Source of the DNA: Pleurotus djamor
Lineage: Eukaryota > Basidiomycota > Agaricomycetes > Agaricales > Pleurotaceae
Direction of reading: 5' to 3'
Assembly (NCBI GenBank): GCA_029747585.1
Contig: JAPEVF010000520.1
Span: forward strand, 1-32,247
DNA length: 32,247 nt
Made by a program: the position numbers and the translations under genes. Numbering within the stretch: position 1 is the first letter of the stretch; each line of letters opens with the position of its first letter. The notes beneath the pieces are model-generated. The model was not told the origin of the DNA, searched no databases, and worked only from the letters and a program-made list of their open reading frames with translations. Shown here in pieces: positions 9,939 through 21,752 of the stretch.

Positions 9939-12196
9939 CTAGAAACGAAGCGTCGAGTCGGAGGAGGCCTGAAAGAGTGTTGGGTGCAAGGACCATCGTC
10001 GTTCATGGGCCTTGCGTTGGCAATCGGATCTATTTTTGGAAAGACGCCCATTGCCTCATTGGGCGAACAATTGTCGGACAAACAGATCGACCACTCTTCT
10101 TCCTCGACCACCATCTAATCTTCATCTTCCTCCAACCCACATCCAGCCCTCAATATGAAGACAGGTATCAAGGGCCTCAAGCTCTGAGGTCCGGGGGCTC
10201 GTCATTGGGCGCGGTGTACAGGTATTACCAGACGTTCTCCGCCAGCTTCGTGCGTGCTGAATACCTCGGTACAGGCTACACAACACAATAAGACCCAAAT
10301 CCCAAATCGACAATGTGGAACTACGACTTTTAGCCATCCCTTTGTCAACCACCATGATCGGCACCAACCGCCGCCCTTGTAAGCGAAAGATCCAGCAAGT
10401 TGCTTCTGTCGAGCACCCTACCCCGAGACGTGCCCGGACGATATCACCAGTTCGACCTAGTCCCCCCAATTCCCAGGTGGAAAGCTACCTCAACCCATCT
10501 TCTACCCCATCAATGACTGTGACGACCATGCCGCGACTCATGCGAGTTTGCTCAAATGCGGATATCTCTACTCCACCGTTGTCGCCTGCCGCCCCTCGCC
10601 TGACCCGCAATCGCTCAAGTCTCCTTGATATACAAAGGGCTGCGGCTGCTACGCCATCAGCTGAACCATCAGGCCGTCCCCGCGGTCGGCAGCTTGGTCG
10701 CACCGGGACCATGATGTCTATGACTCGGCCAGCGAGTAACGTCAACGCCGACCTCTCCGGAACGCAGCTTTCATCCCCTCAAGTACAGGTTGATTCTTCT
10801 GCCCACAATGCGCCACAACTTAACCATAACTCCTTGACAAATAATTTACCAGCACCCCGTCGTCTGGGGCGTAAAGAGACAATGATGTCATTGATTCAGC
10901 CCACCTACAATAATAACAACGATATGTCGACTTCATTGTCTCAACCACAAGCTTCATCCAGTCGCCTTGGAGATACCCAACCCATCGTATCTTCTAGCGC
11001 TTCTCAGCCCAATCCATCGACTTCGAGTCTACATCGCTCCGAAATGCAGCAAATCCAACCTAGTCTCCCCATGCGCCGACGGAAGCTGGGACAAGTTTCC
11101 CTCCCCGCTGTAGTCGTCAATAATAACCACCGCGCTTCTACCATTCCCGCACGCTCATCCAGAGCGATCACTTACCACTACGCCAAATTCGCGGCTGAAG
11201 CAGACCAAGATACAGACGAGGAAGACGGCGGTGTCGATGCAGAGGCCGATACCGACACCGAAGAAGATGCCACACCCGCCAACCCCGGTACGATCCAGCG
11301 GGAAGACACCATTCTCACTGACCAGATCGAGGAGAGCATCGAGCGAATCAAGCACATGGGGGTCAAAGTGCACGACTTTGCGTATATCGGTGGTGCTCCC
11401 TCTCTTACGCAACCAAACGCGGCTGTAATGGGCCCTCATCGACCACAACCCACTCGTTTCAGCTTGCACTACGCTCTCGCCGAGTACGACCTACGCACCA
11501 CCATGACAAAGACCCATCGTCCGCCTATCAAAGGCCTATCGCTCTCGCGACTCCTCCAAGCGGGATGGATCTCGCTCGAAGAAATTAAAGAACGATGCAT
11601 CAAGGGCGATTGGGCAGAACTGCGGAAGTTTAGGCGAACATGTCTGCAACGCGCGTGTGTCTATGCAATGTCGGAGGGATTGACCGTCCCCGACATCGAC
11701 GAGGACGAAGAGAGGGACGAGGACGTTGACCTCGAGCTCTCACTTGGCCCCACGCACGGCAAGCAAGCAGAGCCGTCGCTTCGATGGAGTGACGGGGACT
11801 CTCCGTGGCGTGTTTTCTGGAACGGGCTCACCAAGAAGCCAGCAGCGCCTTGTCTAGGACATGTGTTCAACTCCCGTGCTGGCGCCGATGACAGCGAAGC
11901 TGTTGCGCTATTAAGTGCGTTCAAACCCCTCCAAGAGGAGAGGCTCTCCCTCGTCGAAGTCTATCGCTCCGAGTTCCAACTTTGGACCGTTGATAGGCAC
12001 TGGTACGATTTGCATGGTCGTTGAGAATGAGACGTATCATCGTCTCCCCGGCCATTTTTTTTGATTATTTCTATGTACGCCTACACATCATCCTCGCATT
12101 CACACATGTTTTCATTAGCAACATCTATCTATCATACACGGACTTTGTACTATTACAACCTAGCAGCAGCTACTGTAGCCCTGTCTTGACGAATTT
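9939..12196 (+). repeat. Right copy of the ~2.2 kb direct repeat
   Basis: Same orientation as 146-2370. The 5' flank lacks several short blocks present in the left copy. The 3' flank carries extra bases just after the stop codon (about 12034-12062), around 12136-12147 and around 12160-12172. Within the gene, 10779-10998 is far more different from its partner than the sequence on either side. Confidence 0.93.
10354..12024 (+). CDS. Hypothetical protein, intact right copy (556 aa)
   Basis: An intron-free gene of 556 residues starting MIGTNRRPCKRK at the ATG at 10354; the frame is open further upstream but has no earlier ATG. Residues 1-290 or so are rich in Ser, Pro, Arg, Asn and Gln with basic patches (KRK, RPRGRQLGR, RRRKLG) and look disordered. 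A strongly acidic run (DTDEEDGG...DTEED) follows. The C-terminal ~230 residues look folded (HYALAEYDLRTTMTK, LSRLLQAGWISLEEIKERC, SPWRVFWNGL) and end WTVDRHWYDLHGR, with a second acidic run between. No known domain, signal peptide or membrane span is apparent. It differs from the left copy by in-frame indels only, so both copies were probably under coding constraint. Its role is unknown; a nuclear location is only suggested by composition. Confidence 0.85.
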   Translation: MIGTNRRPCKRKIQQVASVEHPTPRRARTISPVRPSPPNSQVESYLNPSSTPSMTVTTMPRLMRVCSNADISTPPLSPAAPRLTRNRSSLLDIQRAAAATPSAEPSGRPRGRQLGRTGTMMSMTRPASNVNADLSGTQLSSPQVQVDSSAHNAPQLNHNSLTNNLPAPRRLGRKETMMSLIQPTYNNNNDMSTSLSQPQASSSRLGDTQPIVSSSASQPNPSTSSLHRSEMQQIQPSLPMRRRKLGQVSLPAVVVNNNHRASTIPARSSRAITYHYAKFAAEADQDTDEEDGGVDAEADTDTEEDATPANPGTIQREDTILTDQIEESIERIKHMGVKVHDFAYIGGAPSLTQPNAAVMGPHRPQPTRFSLHYALAEYDLRTTMTKTHRPPIKGLSLSRLLQAGWISLEEIKERCIKGDWAELRKFRRTCLQRACVYAMSEGLTVPDIDEDEERDEDVDLELSLGPTHGKQAEPSLRWSDGDSPWRVFWNGLTKKPAAPCLGHVFNSRAGADDSEAVALLSAFKPLQEERLSLVEVYRSEFQLWTVDRHWYDLHGR

Positions 12197-12650
12197 AATG
12201 TCGTTAAATAGCATTTGTAGCTCCCTACAATGTAGCGGCAACGAGATAGCCCTAATGATCATCACATAGTATTTTTTATCTCAGTAAGATCTTGAAACTC
12301 CCTCCAATCGCAGGTGAAGTCGGCGAAAATCCATATCTAAAGACGCTAGGGGCCCTGAGCCAACAAAGTTCTGTCACTCATTGGCGCCAAGCTGGCAGAC
12401 CAACCCAAGACCAGTCACGAACTTTCGCGCTTACCTTAACGTTTAGGCTGACAGACACCGTCGACGTCCAGATTGCTCATTCAAAGTCAATATGCGTATG
12501 CGCATGCTTCACGGGATCGCCTACCGATTATGGTTAGTTGCCGTCTTAGGCCCGTGCCTACTAGCTTGGGGCACTAAAGCCAAGTCCCAACCTAGGAAAC
12601 TTACTCCTTGCTAAGATTCCAAAGCGGTTGAGATGCTGCAGACATCAAAA
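12197..12650. other. Intergenic stretch, no gene seen
   Basis: AT-rich near the duplicated segment and otherwise featureless. No reading frame or repeat worth calling was found. It ends at the TATA box of the next gene. Confidence 0.5.
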
Positions 12651-12653
12651 TCA

Positions 12654-12868
12654 TATAAATATTGAGAAGATGCACTCGTAACAGCCAGCGACGATTCAAA
12701 CCTTCGTAAGCATTCATCTGCTACTAGGAACTTTCCAGCATTTGCTCATTCATTTTTGTTTGCAGGCTTCTCGATTGCTTGTCCACAGAGTAATCGCTCA
12801 TCGGATCCGTGAGTTCTTTTTGAGGTTCAGCGACCGTTCGGCTTGGCTGACTATGATGAATATAGAAG
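12654..12868 (+). promoter_or_regulatory. TATA box and intron-bearing 5' UTR of the first secreted paralogue
   Basis: tataaat lies at 12654-12660, followed by the leader cagcgacgattcaaacc, which is shared with the second paralogue. The leader is split by two introns, 12706-12765 (gtaagc...gcag) and 12809-12865 (gtgagt...atag). Both have counterparts at the same places upstream of the gene at 16192. The start codon sits only three bases after the second acceptor. Confidence 0.75.
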
Positions 12869-15141
12869 ATGAAGTCTGTCTTTGCCCTTGCCATCATTGC
12901 GGCCTCGCTAGCTGTTGCCGAGCCGGCCAACGATTGGAGCCAGCCGTGCTTCAACGGAGAATGTGCCTATGATCTCCCTGGAACTGCTGAACGTGGTTCT
13001 GGCACATTCAAGCTCGTGGGTTACCTATTTTGTTTGAATTCGGAATTCGTTTTTAATAGGCTATCCTTCTGGATCATAGACCGGTTCAAGCAAGGCGATT
13101 ACAGACATCACTCCTGCTGCTGGTTGGGTCGTCCTTGACTGCGACCCCCACCTCCTCGCACAGGAGATCCGCCTTGTCTGCCAAGGAAGCGACGAGACCG
13201 CCTGTGGACATCTCTTCGAGCACGGACCTGAGCACAAAGTCGTCCGTCTCCCTGAGAGCGTCAGTTGTTTTTGCTCTCCGGTTCGCTTGAACATTGACTG
13301 ATCATGAATAATCCTTAGTGTGGTGCCGGTCCTTTCGCTAGGATCGCCTCGGCGAGCGTTGCTGACGATCAGTCCATCCCGGGACACGTCCAATTGACTC
13401 GTCGCGATGGTGTCGAACCTCAAGTTCACGTCCTCAAGGTCGACAATGCCTGGGACATGGTTGACGTCGCCAAGTACGATTTTTAGACTGGCTTTTTGAT
13501 TTCACTCAACTCATGGGTGTGTCTTCTCAGGACTGGTGAAATTGCCTTCGCCTTCGTCGGCCACACGATGCCTGGCCCCGTCGGCATCATGAACTACAAC
13601 AACTTCACCGTCAACGACCTCCACGCTTTGAAGAAGCGCACAACCGACGGCAGCGACAGCTTCTCCGACTTCTTCGGAAAGGCCATCGACAAACTCAAGA
13701 AATTCGCTTCCGACTTGAAAGACGGTATCGCCGAGAACACTAAGGTTCAGCTCGAAATCGAGAAGGTCAAACTCACCCTGTCCTCCGAGGGTGAGAAGAA
13801 GCACGATATCTTCCCCAAGCAATCTGTCGACTGCCCATGGGGTAAGGGTTCCATCGAAGCCGGTGTCACCGCCAAATACAGCGTGACCGCCCACGCCGGT
13901 GGCGCTGTGACGGGTACCTTGGTTCCGCCCAAGGCTACCGAAGTCGCTGTCCTTGCTGGTACGCAAGTTTCCTGATGATTTCAATAACTATTCCTAATTT
14001 GTGGCGTGTCTCAAGGCTTCAGTGGCGAAGTCGACTTGAGGCTCCATGTCAAGGCTCAAGCTGAGGTTAGCTTGTTACCTTTTTCAACGAAGTATCGATT
14101 GCTCACCTTTACTCTAGATTAGCGGCAAGAGCCCCGCTTGGTCCCTTCCTCCTTTCAACCCAACCCCCCTCCAAATTGCCGGGTATGTTAGCTATATCTC
14201 TTTCTATTTCGAATATGACTAACGCATCTTTGCCACTAGTGTTATCAGTCTTGGTCCCCACATCTCCCTCGAGGCATACGGAGAGGCTGCCCTTAAACTT
14301 ACCGGTGACATCGATGTTGGAGCTAACTTCGGTGTTAAGGATAGTAAGTTTCGCCACAATAACTTCCTACCACATTTGCTAAATATTATTCATCTAGTCG
14401 AATTCTGGTACCCACCCAAAAAGATCCAGGACAACACCTGCGACGTTCAGAAGAAGGATTCACGTACGCCTTCCTTCACTCCCTTCTTGATTCCTGCCAT
14501 TCATATCATTTCCTCTAGCCCTCAAGCTGAACGCCGATGCTGAGGCCAAGGGTTCCTTGACAGCTGGTATTCACGTTGTGCCCAAGGTCTCCCTCGGCCT
14601 CACTGGATTGGCTGGCCATGCTGAAGCCACCGCCTGGGTCGCCCTTGATGCCTACGTCACCGCTGAATTGAAGGGTGAGGGTCATGCTGGTGCCTCCAAG
14701 CGTTCCCACGCTCGTGACCTGGATTTGGTTGCCCGCAACACTGCTGCCGGATACTCGGGCTCTGTTGTCGTCAATGCTGGCTTCAAGATGAAGGGTGGTC
14801 TTACTGGCAAGATTCTCGACGCCAAGGTTGAACCCGAAGCTGAACTCTGGAAGCACAACTGGGAGATCTACAAGGTATGACACACAAAGTCTCGCTTAAC
14901 TGACAGATTTGATTGACGTGTCATTTTTACTTCTTTATTAGCACACCTTCGCGGGAGGAAAAGCCAAGCGTGACTTCGTCGAGATTCCTGAATCTTCGCT
15001 CATCTCCCGTGCCAACCAAATTGCTGAGGCGACTGATAGCTTCACTTGCCCTAAGCTCATGCCCAAGTTCTTCGCTTTGCCGTCCAGTACGCCTTCTCCT
15101 TACCATTTTGAGCCGTTCTAACCTTATCATCTACAGAGTAA
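12869..15141 (+). CDS. Secreted protein, DUF7223-like, first tandem paralogue (566 aa)
   Basis: Exons: 12869-13015, 13080-13259, 13319-13473, 13531-13958, 14016-14065, 14118-14182, 14240-14343, 14398-14463, 14519-14874, 14942-15086, 15137-15141. The joined length is a multiple of three. Residues 1-17 form a signal peptide (MKSVFALAIIAASLAVA) followed by EPANDWSQPCFNGECAYDLPG. Conserved blocks follow: ITDITPAAGWVVLDCDP, LVCQGSDETACGHLFEHG, CGAGPFARIA, and an LTRRDG...PQVHVL segment. The C-terminal half (VTAKYSVTAHAGGAVTGTLVPPK, LPPFNPTPLQIAGVISLGP, KVSLGLTGLAGHAEA) is rich in beta-type repeats. From memory this matches secreted basidiomycete proteins annotated with a DUF7223-type region; no enzyme activity is known to me. 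KR sites (ALKKR, ASKRS, AKRDF) could be cut by a Kex2-like protease. Confidence 0.9.
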
Positions 15142-15431
15142 ACTACCTCACCCGTGGTTAAATCTCGTTTCCACCGTAATTATTAATTAAAGGCATAGTT
15201 GGTCTGATCGTCGAGCATGAGAAGTAGTTTGGCAATAATAAGTTCTTCGGTCCAGTGTAACCAAAGTAGTCATTGGATGAATAAGCACAATGATGACTTC
15301 CAACGATGTCTAATCTGGAGCTTACGTGTCGTATGCGTAGGGACCATACCCCCCTGCAATCTTGGAGTCGACTTAACAACACGCAACTTGGTTACAACCA
15401 TGCCAAAGGACCTCTGAGCTTGAAGTTGGTG

Positions 15432-15466
15432 AAATAAAATAAAATATAAAATAATATAAAATAATA
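15432..15466. repeat. AT-rich simple repeat in the intergenic region
   Basis: A run of (a/t)aaaataaaat units about 35 bases long lies within the otherwise gene-free stretch 15142-15960. No supported reading frame was found in that stretch. It contains only this repeat and, at its right end, the TATA region of the second paralogue. Confidence 0.8.
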
Positions 15467-15967
15467 CCAAAGCTGTCTAGCGACTGGGTATTTCCGGAGA
15501 AAGCTTAGAATCCTCCAACCATGGCCGATGAGAAGGATGGTCTTCATATTATGACAATATCAATGCTACAGCAATTTTGGGGCGTCTCTGCCCTGGAAAA
15601 CACACTTGCGGCGCAGAGATGCGCGCGGCGCTTACCAGCAAGGCACTTCCTTTCTCCTACCGACAACTCGAATGACCCAATATGTCGTCAGCTTCGACGA
15701 AGGCTGGCCTAAGACAGTCAGGCCACCTTGGTCGCGCTTTTTTAGACTGACAGAAATCGTCACAGATGTCAAGGCCTAATTCTTCAAGCTTCAATAGCCA
15801 ATAGTATGACCCATCGCGGAATGGTCCGCCAGTGCAGCACTTATGGTTAGGATAGGCATAGCCCAGAACCTCGTGCCATTGCTTAGTACTATGTTGGCTT
15901 CGACTAGACATCCAAGAGGTAACTGGATAGTTTCATGCGTTACCTTGGGACTTGGCCGAAATTATCG

Positions 15968-16191
15968 TATAAATATCGCGAGGATGCACCCGAAATCTCC
16001 AGCGACGATTCAAACCTTCGTAAGCATAGCTCATTTCTTGAGAACTCTCTTTCGATTGACTCAAAACTCGCCCACCTGGTTAGGCTTCTCGATTACTTGT
16101 TCACAGGGTAATCGTTGATCGGCTCCGTCAGTATTTTCGCGTCTTTCAATGGGGACTTTGTGCTGATCGCATTTTTCACGCTTTTTAGAAG
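15968..16191 (+). promoter_or_regulatory. TATA box and intron-bearing 5' UTR of the second secreted paralogue
   Basis: tataaatat lies at 15968-15976, then gcgacgattcaaaccttcg as upstream of the first paralogue. 5'-UTR introns lie at 16020-16083 and 16127-16188, in the same positions as in the partner gene. The small UTR exon between them starts gcttctcgatt in both genes. The start codon again lies three bases after the second acceptor. Confidence 0.75.
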
Positions 16192-18442
16192 ATGAAGTCT
16201 GTTTTTGCCCTTGCTATCATTGCGGCATCGTTGGCTGTTGCCGAGCCTGCCAACGACTGGAGCCGGCCATGCTTCGACGGAGAATGTGCCTATGACCTTC
16301 CTGGTACCGCCCAACACGGGTCAGGCACTTTCAAGCTCGTCAGTCGCTTTATTACTATCTTAGAGATGTTTACTGATGAATAGGAACCTGGTCACAGTCC
16401 GGCTCTAGCAAGGCCATTACAGACATCACTCCTGCTGCCGGTTGGGTCGTCCTTGAATGTGACCCTCACCTGCTTCAGCAGGAAATTCGTCTTGTCTGCC
16501 AAGGCAGCGACGAGGCGGCCTGCGGTCACTTGTTCGAGCACGGACCTGAGCATAAAGTCGTTCGTCTCCCCGAAAGCGTAAGTTTTCATACGTGCTTTCT
16601 TTCGGATGAGTTTGCCCACTGATTGAGGATAATTTAGTGCGGAGCTGGTCCTTTTGCTAGGATCGCCTCGGCACACGTAGCTGGGGATCAGTCCATCCCA
16701 GGTCACGTCCAACTGACTCGCCGCGATGGCGTTGAACCTCAAGTCCATGTCCTCAAGGTTGATACTGCTTGGGACTTGGTCGACGTTGCTAAGCACGTTC
16801 TTGCGTATCTTGTATGATATCCTCATTCAACTACTTGTGATAGGACTGGTGAAATTGCCTTCGCGTTCATGGGCTCTTCAATGCCGGGTCCGGTTGGTAT
16901 CATGAACTACAACAACTTCACCGTCAATCAATTCCCTGTCGAGAAGCGAGGTGCCGACGGAAAATGGTCGGACTTCTTCGGGAAAGCCATCGACAAACTC
17001 AAGAAATTCGCCTCGGATTTGAAGGATGGTATCGCAGAGAACACCAAGGTTCAACTCGAGATCGAGAAAGTCAAACTCACCCTGTCCTCCGAGGGCGAGA
17101 AGAAGCATGATATCTTCCCCAAGCAATCTGTCGACTGCCCATGGGGCAAAGGTTCCGTCGAAGGTGCCATTACCGCCAAATACAGCGTTACTGCACACGT
17201 CGGTGGTGCTGTGACTGGTACCTTGGTCCCACCAAAGGCTGTTGAAGTCGCCGTCCTTGCTGGTCAGCAAATTTCTTCTGGGAAGATTCCAAATTAAAGC
17301 TTAACTTTGTATCCCTTTCAGGTTTCGCTGGTGAAGTTGACCTCAGACTCCACATCAAAGCTCAGGCCGAGGTGATTCCCTCCCCTTTGCTTAGATTAGT
17401 TTCCCGACTCACCTTTACTCTAGATCAGCGGCAAGAGCCCTTCGTGGTCCCTCCCTCCTTTCAACCCGACCCCCCTTCAAATTGCAGGGTATGCTGGTCG
17501 TTCATCCCCTTGAGATGGTAACTGACTCGCATTTGCCAACAGTGTTATCAGTCTGGGCCCCCACATATCCGTGGAAGCTTATGGTGAAGCTGGTGTCAAG
17601 CTCACTGGAGACATTGATATCGGAGCGAACCTCAAAGTGGAGGATAGTACGTACCATCGCCGAACATCGTTCTGCTGTGCGCCCTAGTAACCCCTCGCCT
17701 AGTTGAGTTCTGGTACCCACCCAAAGCAATCCAGGACAATACTTTCGTTGTCCAGAAGATGAACGCACGTGAGCCTTTTGTCACTCTACAAACTGGGACC
17801 TTGGTCATTGACACGGACACTTAGCCCTCACGCTTAATGCTGACACTCAAGCCTCTGGTTCCTTGACCGCTGGTGTCCATGTCGTACCTAAAGTTTCCCT
17901 CGGTCTTACTGGATTGGCTGGCCAAGCTGAAGCTACTGCGTGGATTGCCCTTGACGGCTATGTCACTGCCGAGCTGAAGGGTGAAGGCCACGCAGGTGCC
18001 ACTCACAAACGCTCCCATTCCCGCGACCTTGATCTCGTTGCTCGCAATGCTGGCGCCGGCTACTCAGGCTCTGTTGTCGTCAATGCTGGTTTCAAAATGA
18101 AGGGTGGGCTTACGGGTAAGATTCTCGACGCCAAGGTCCAACCCGAGGCCGAACTCACCAAGCACAACTGGGAGATCTACAAGGTAAGCTGGCTTGACGA
18201 GGTCATAACCATGGAATCACAACTTACACCTCCTTCGTAGCACACATTCTCTGGAGGAAAAGCCAAACGCGACTTCGTTGATATGGTTGACTCTTCACTT
18301 GTTTCGCGCGCCAACCAAATTGCTGAGGCGACTGACGCCTTTACATGCCCCAAGCTCATGCCCAGCTTCTTCAAGTTCCCGTCTAGTATGTTTCCAACCA
18401 TATACATCTTGGATTATTCTCACCTATCTATCCGCAGAGTAA
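16192..18442 (+). CDS. Secreted protein, DUF7223-like, second tandem paralogue (564 aa)
   Basis: Exons: 16192-16338, 16398-16577, 16638-16792, 16844-17262, 17322-17371, 17424-17488, 17543-17646, 17703-17768, 17825-18183, 18241-18385, 18438-18442. All ten intron positions and phases equal those of the gene at 12869. The intron at 16793-16843 has a GC donor where the partner has GT. The signal peptide is the same (MKSVFALAIIAASLAVA). Differences cluster in a linker: NDLHALKKRTTDGSDS in the first gene against NQFPVEKRGADGKW here. The first gene is four residues longer there (159-residue block against 155), and this gene is longer by one residue at ATHKRSHSRD. The protein is probably exported to the cell surface or medium; function is unknown. 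Tandem duplication is clear. Confidence 0.9.
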
Positions 18443-18832
18443 ACTAACCACTCGTAACGATATATTACATGCGACGAACAAAATCTACTGATAGTCCACC
18501 GTAATGGATCCTTCCTACACTATCTGTACACGTGTACATCAATGAATTCAATCATCTTCCAAGTAATGATGCAGTGTAACCCTTTATGCTAGCTCTAAAT
18601 GCTGTCCTTGACGCGCTTGAAGTTCTTGACAAAACTTGTTGAAGCTAGATCCCCTTTTCTAACCCCTAAGTATATGGTTGATATCAATGACTCATCGTTG
18701 CAGCGTCATCATCCACGACACTCGACCAACGCTCGACACAGTTTGTCATGGCCCCGTCTATCCGTTGATCACCTCTGACTTGCTAATTCAGCCTCTGACC
18801 AATACACTGGTGAAGATGTGTACACTAAACGA
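18443..18832. other. Intergenic stretch, no gene seen
   Basis: 3' flank of the second secreted paralogue and upstream region of the OYE gene. No convincing reading frame or repeat was seen. Confidence 0.5.
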
Positions 18833-20273
<1,441 letters not shown>

Positions 20274-20529
20274 TTGCATCACATTATTGTTCCACTTCTG
20301 ATACATTGCATTGTGCATCATTCTTTTCATATCCATATTTCTCTTCCTTTCAACCCGTCTCTGTACCGTACTTTACATCAACCAACGACCATAATTCTCT
20401 CCCGAACGCACTCGTCTCTTGGTAGTCTTGATCATAACCCTGAGGCATGAACTTGACAAAAAGCCTGCTTGAAGATTTGGCTTGCTGTGACCTGTACGGA
20501 TGCTCTGGACTGCTAAACGTTCCAGGCGT

Positions 20530-21027
20530 TTACCAGCAAAATTCAGAGTCAGTTGAGCACTCGCTAGAGAACGACCACATGCTCTCCATCGAGTATACAC
20601 TCGCAAGGCTGCAGTCCGCCTCGGCATAATCACCATCCTCCATTACCTTCAACTCCTCGACCTTCACAGAGCAGACACTCTCATCATCGTCAACAAGTGT
20701 CTCCTCATCCGACTCACTGCAACAGTCCTCGACCTCTTCAACGAGCTCGACGCCAGCGTCAGCCGCCATCCTCATACGACAGTCAACTCCGACCAAGCAA
20801 ATCTGATCTTTGCTCACCGTCCGCCTCTCCGGCCTTCTCCACTCCATCAAGTCAGCTGCCTCGCGCTTCGAGGTATCCACATACAGCAGCTTGATCTGGC
20901 TCTTACTCACCTTCTTCCGAGGGGCTGCTTCGACGACGGAGGCCGGCTCCGTCTGAGCGTTCTTGAAGAGACGCTTAAAGAGACCTTTCTTGGAAGAAGC
21001 AGTGATTTGCATGGTTTGGGATGGCAT
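20530..21027 (-). CDS. Small hypothetical protein with internal repeat and acidic tail (165 aa)
   Basis: The start is taken as MPSQTMQITASSKKG at 21027. The frame is open for another 122 codons upstream, but that part is low complexity (NHNHNHKP...) and lies where a promoter is expected (TATA-like ataaaaag on the minus strand near 21130). The protein has a basic N-terminal helix (KKGLFKRLFK), two related segments (VSKSQIKLLYVDTSKREAADL and VSKDQICLVGVDCRMRMAADA), and a Ser/Asp/Glu-rich C-terminus ending TDSEFCW. It has no signal peptide or membrane span. I do not recognise the family. The internal duplication makes chance unlikely. Confidence 0.6.
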   Translation of the reverse strand: MPSQTMQITASSKKGLFKRLFKNAQTEPASVVEAAPRKKVSKSQIKLLYVDTSKREAADLMEWRRPERRTVSKDQICLVGVDCRMRMAADAGVELVEEVEDCCSESDEETLVDDDESVCSVKVEELKVMEDGDYAEADCSLASVYSMESMWSFSSECSTDSEFCW

Positions 21028-21478
21028 GTTTATGGTTTTGGTTTTTAGGTTTTGTGGGTTTGTGGGTTTGTGGTTGTGGTTGTGGTTCGGGTCAAAGATG
21101 CTGACGTTTCCCTGTGGATAGGACGGCTTTTTATGCGTTTTCGCAAGTGGTGTTAGGGGCCTGTTGGCTCCTATACGCGTGCTCGAATCGGAAGGTTTCG
21201 AGCACCGTGACCGTTCCGTTGACACCAGCGGTACGGAAGGGTGCGCACGGCTATGTCGCGCACAAATTGACAGCACCGAGACGAGGGCCTTTTCGGGGAT
21301 AGGAGAATAAGGATACTTGCATTCACAAGTCACATCCACTCCTGCTGTACAGTTGTCTGTAGACAACTGGTCTCTCATAGAATGACGTTGCATAATGAAA
21401 ACAATTATCTGCCACTTTCATTTTATGAGTCTCTGGTGAACACCGAACTGTCGCAAGCAAGATGCCATAGGCCCATCT

Positions 21479-21752
21479 CACTGCTGACATAATCGAATAA
21501 GCCCCCTGAGCTTATTTTGAACCGATTCTGAGGGGTGAAAAAATCGGAACAGTGTATGTTCTGTGAGCATATCCAAAGCGTATTTTTAATATACCAGAGA
21601 AGTTTAAATAGGAACAAAATAAGCTCAAATTTTTGAGATTATGAGAAATTGGATCACAATGATATTGAGCAACATACGCTGTTCCGATTTTTTCACCCCT
21701 CAGAATCGGTTCAAAATAAGCTCAGGGGGTTTATTCGATTATGTCAGCAGTG
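21479..21752. repeat. 82-bp inverted repeat around a 110-nt loop
   Basis: The left arm 21479-21560 and right arm 21671-21752 are reverse complements at 80 of 82 positions. The arms begin and end cactgctgac.../...gtcagcagtg and contain accgattctgaggggtg. The loop 21561-21670 is AT-rich and contains another partial copy of the arm word aaaataagctca and a small palindrome (ctcaaatttttgag). No target-site duplication is evident beside the arms and no transposase gene is present. It could be a foldback or MITE-type element or a source of double-stranded RNA. The near-perfect arms imply recent origin or active maintenance. Confidence 0.95.

Noticed and set aside
9535..9996. 153-codon open stretch on the minus strand
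   Set aside because: Ser/Pro/Thr/Leu-rich low complexity. It overlaps the 5' flank of the duplicated gene, its only partial match is a short shared word in the left copy, and it has no splice or promoter context.
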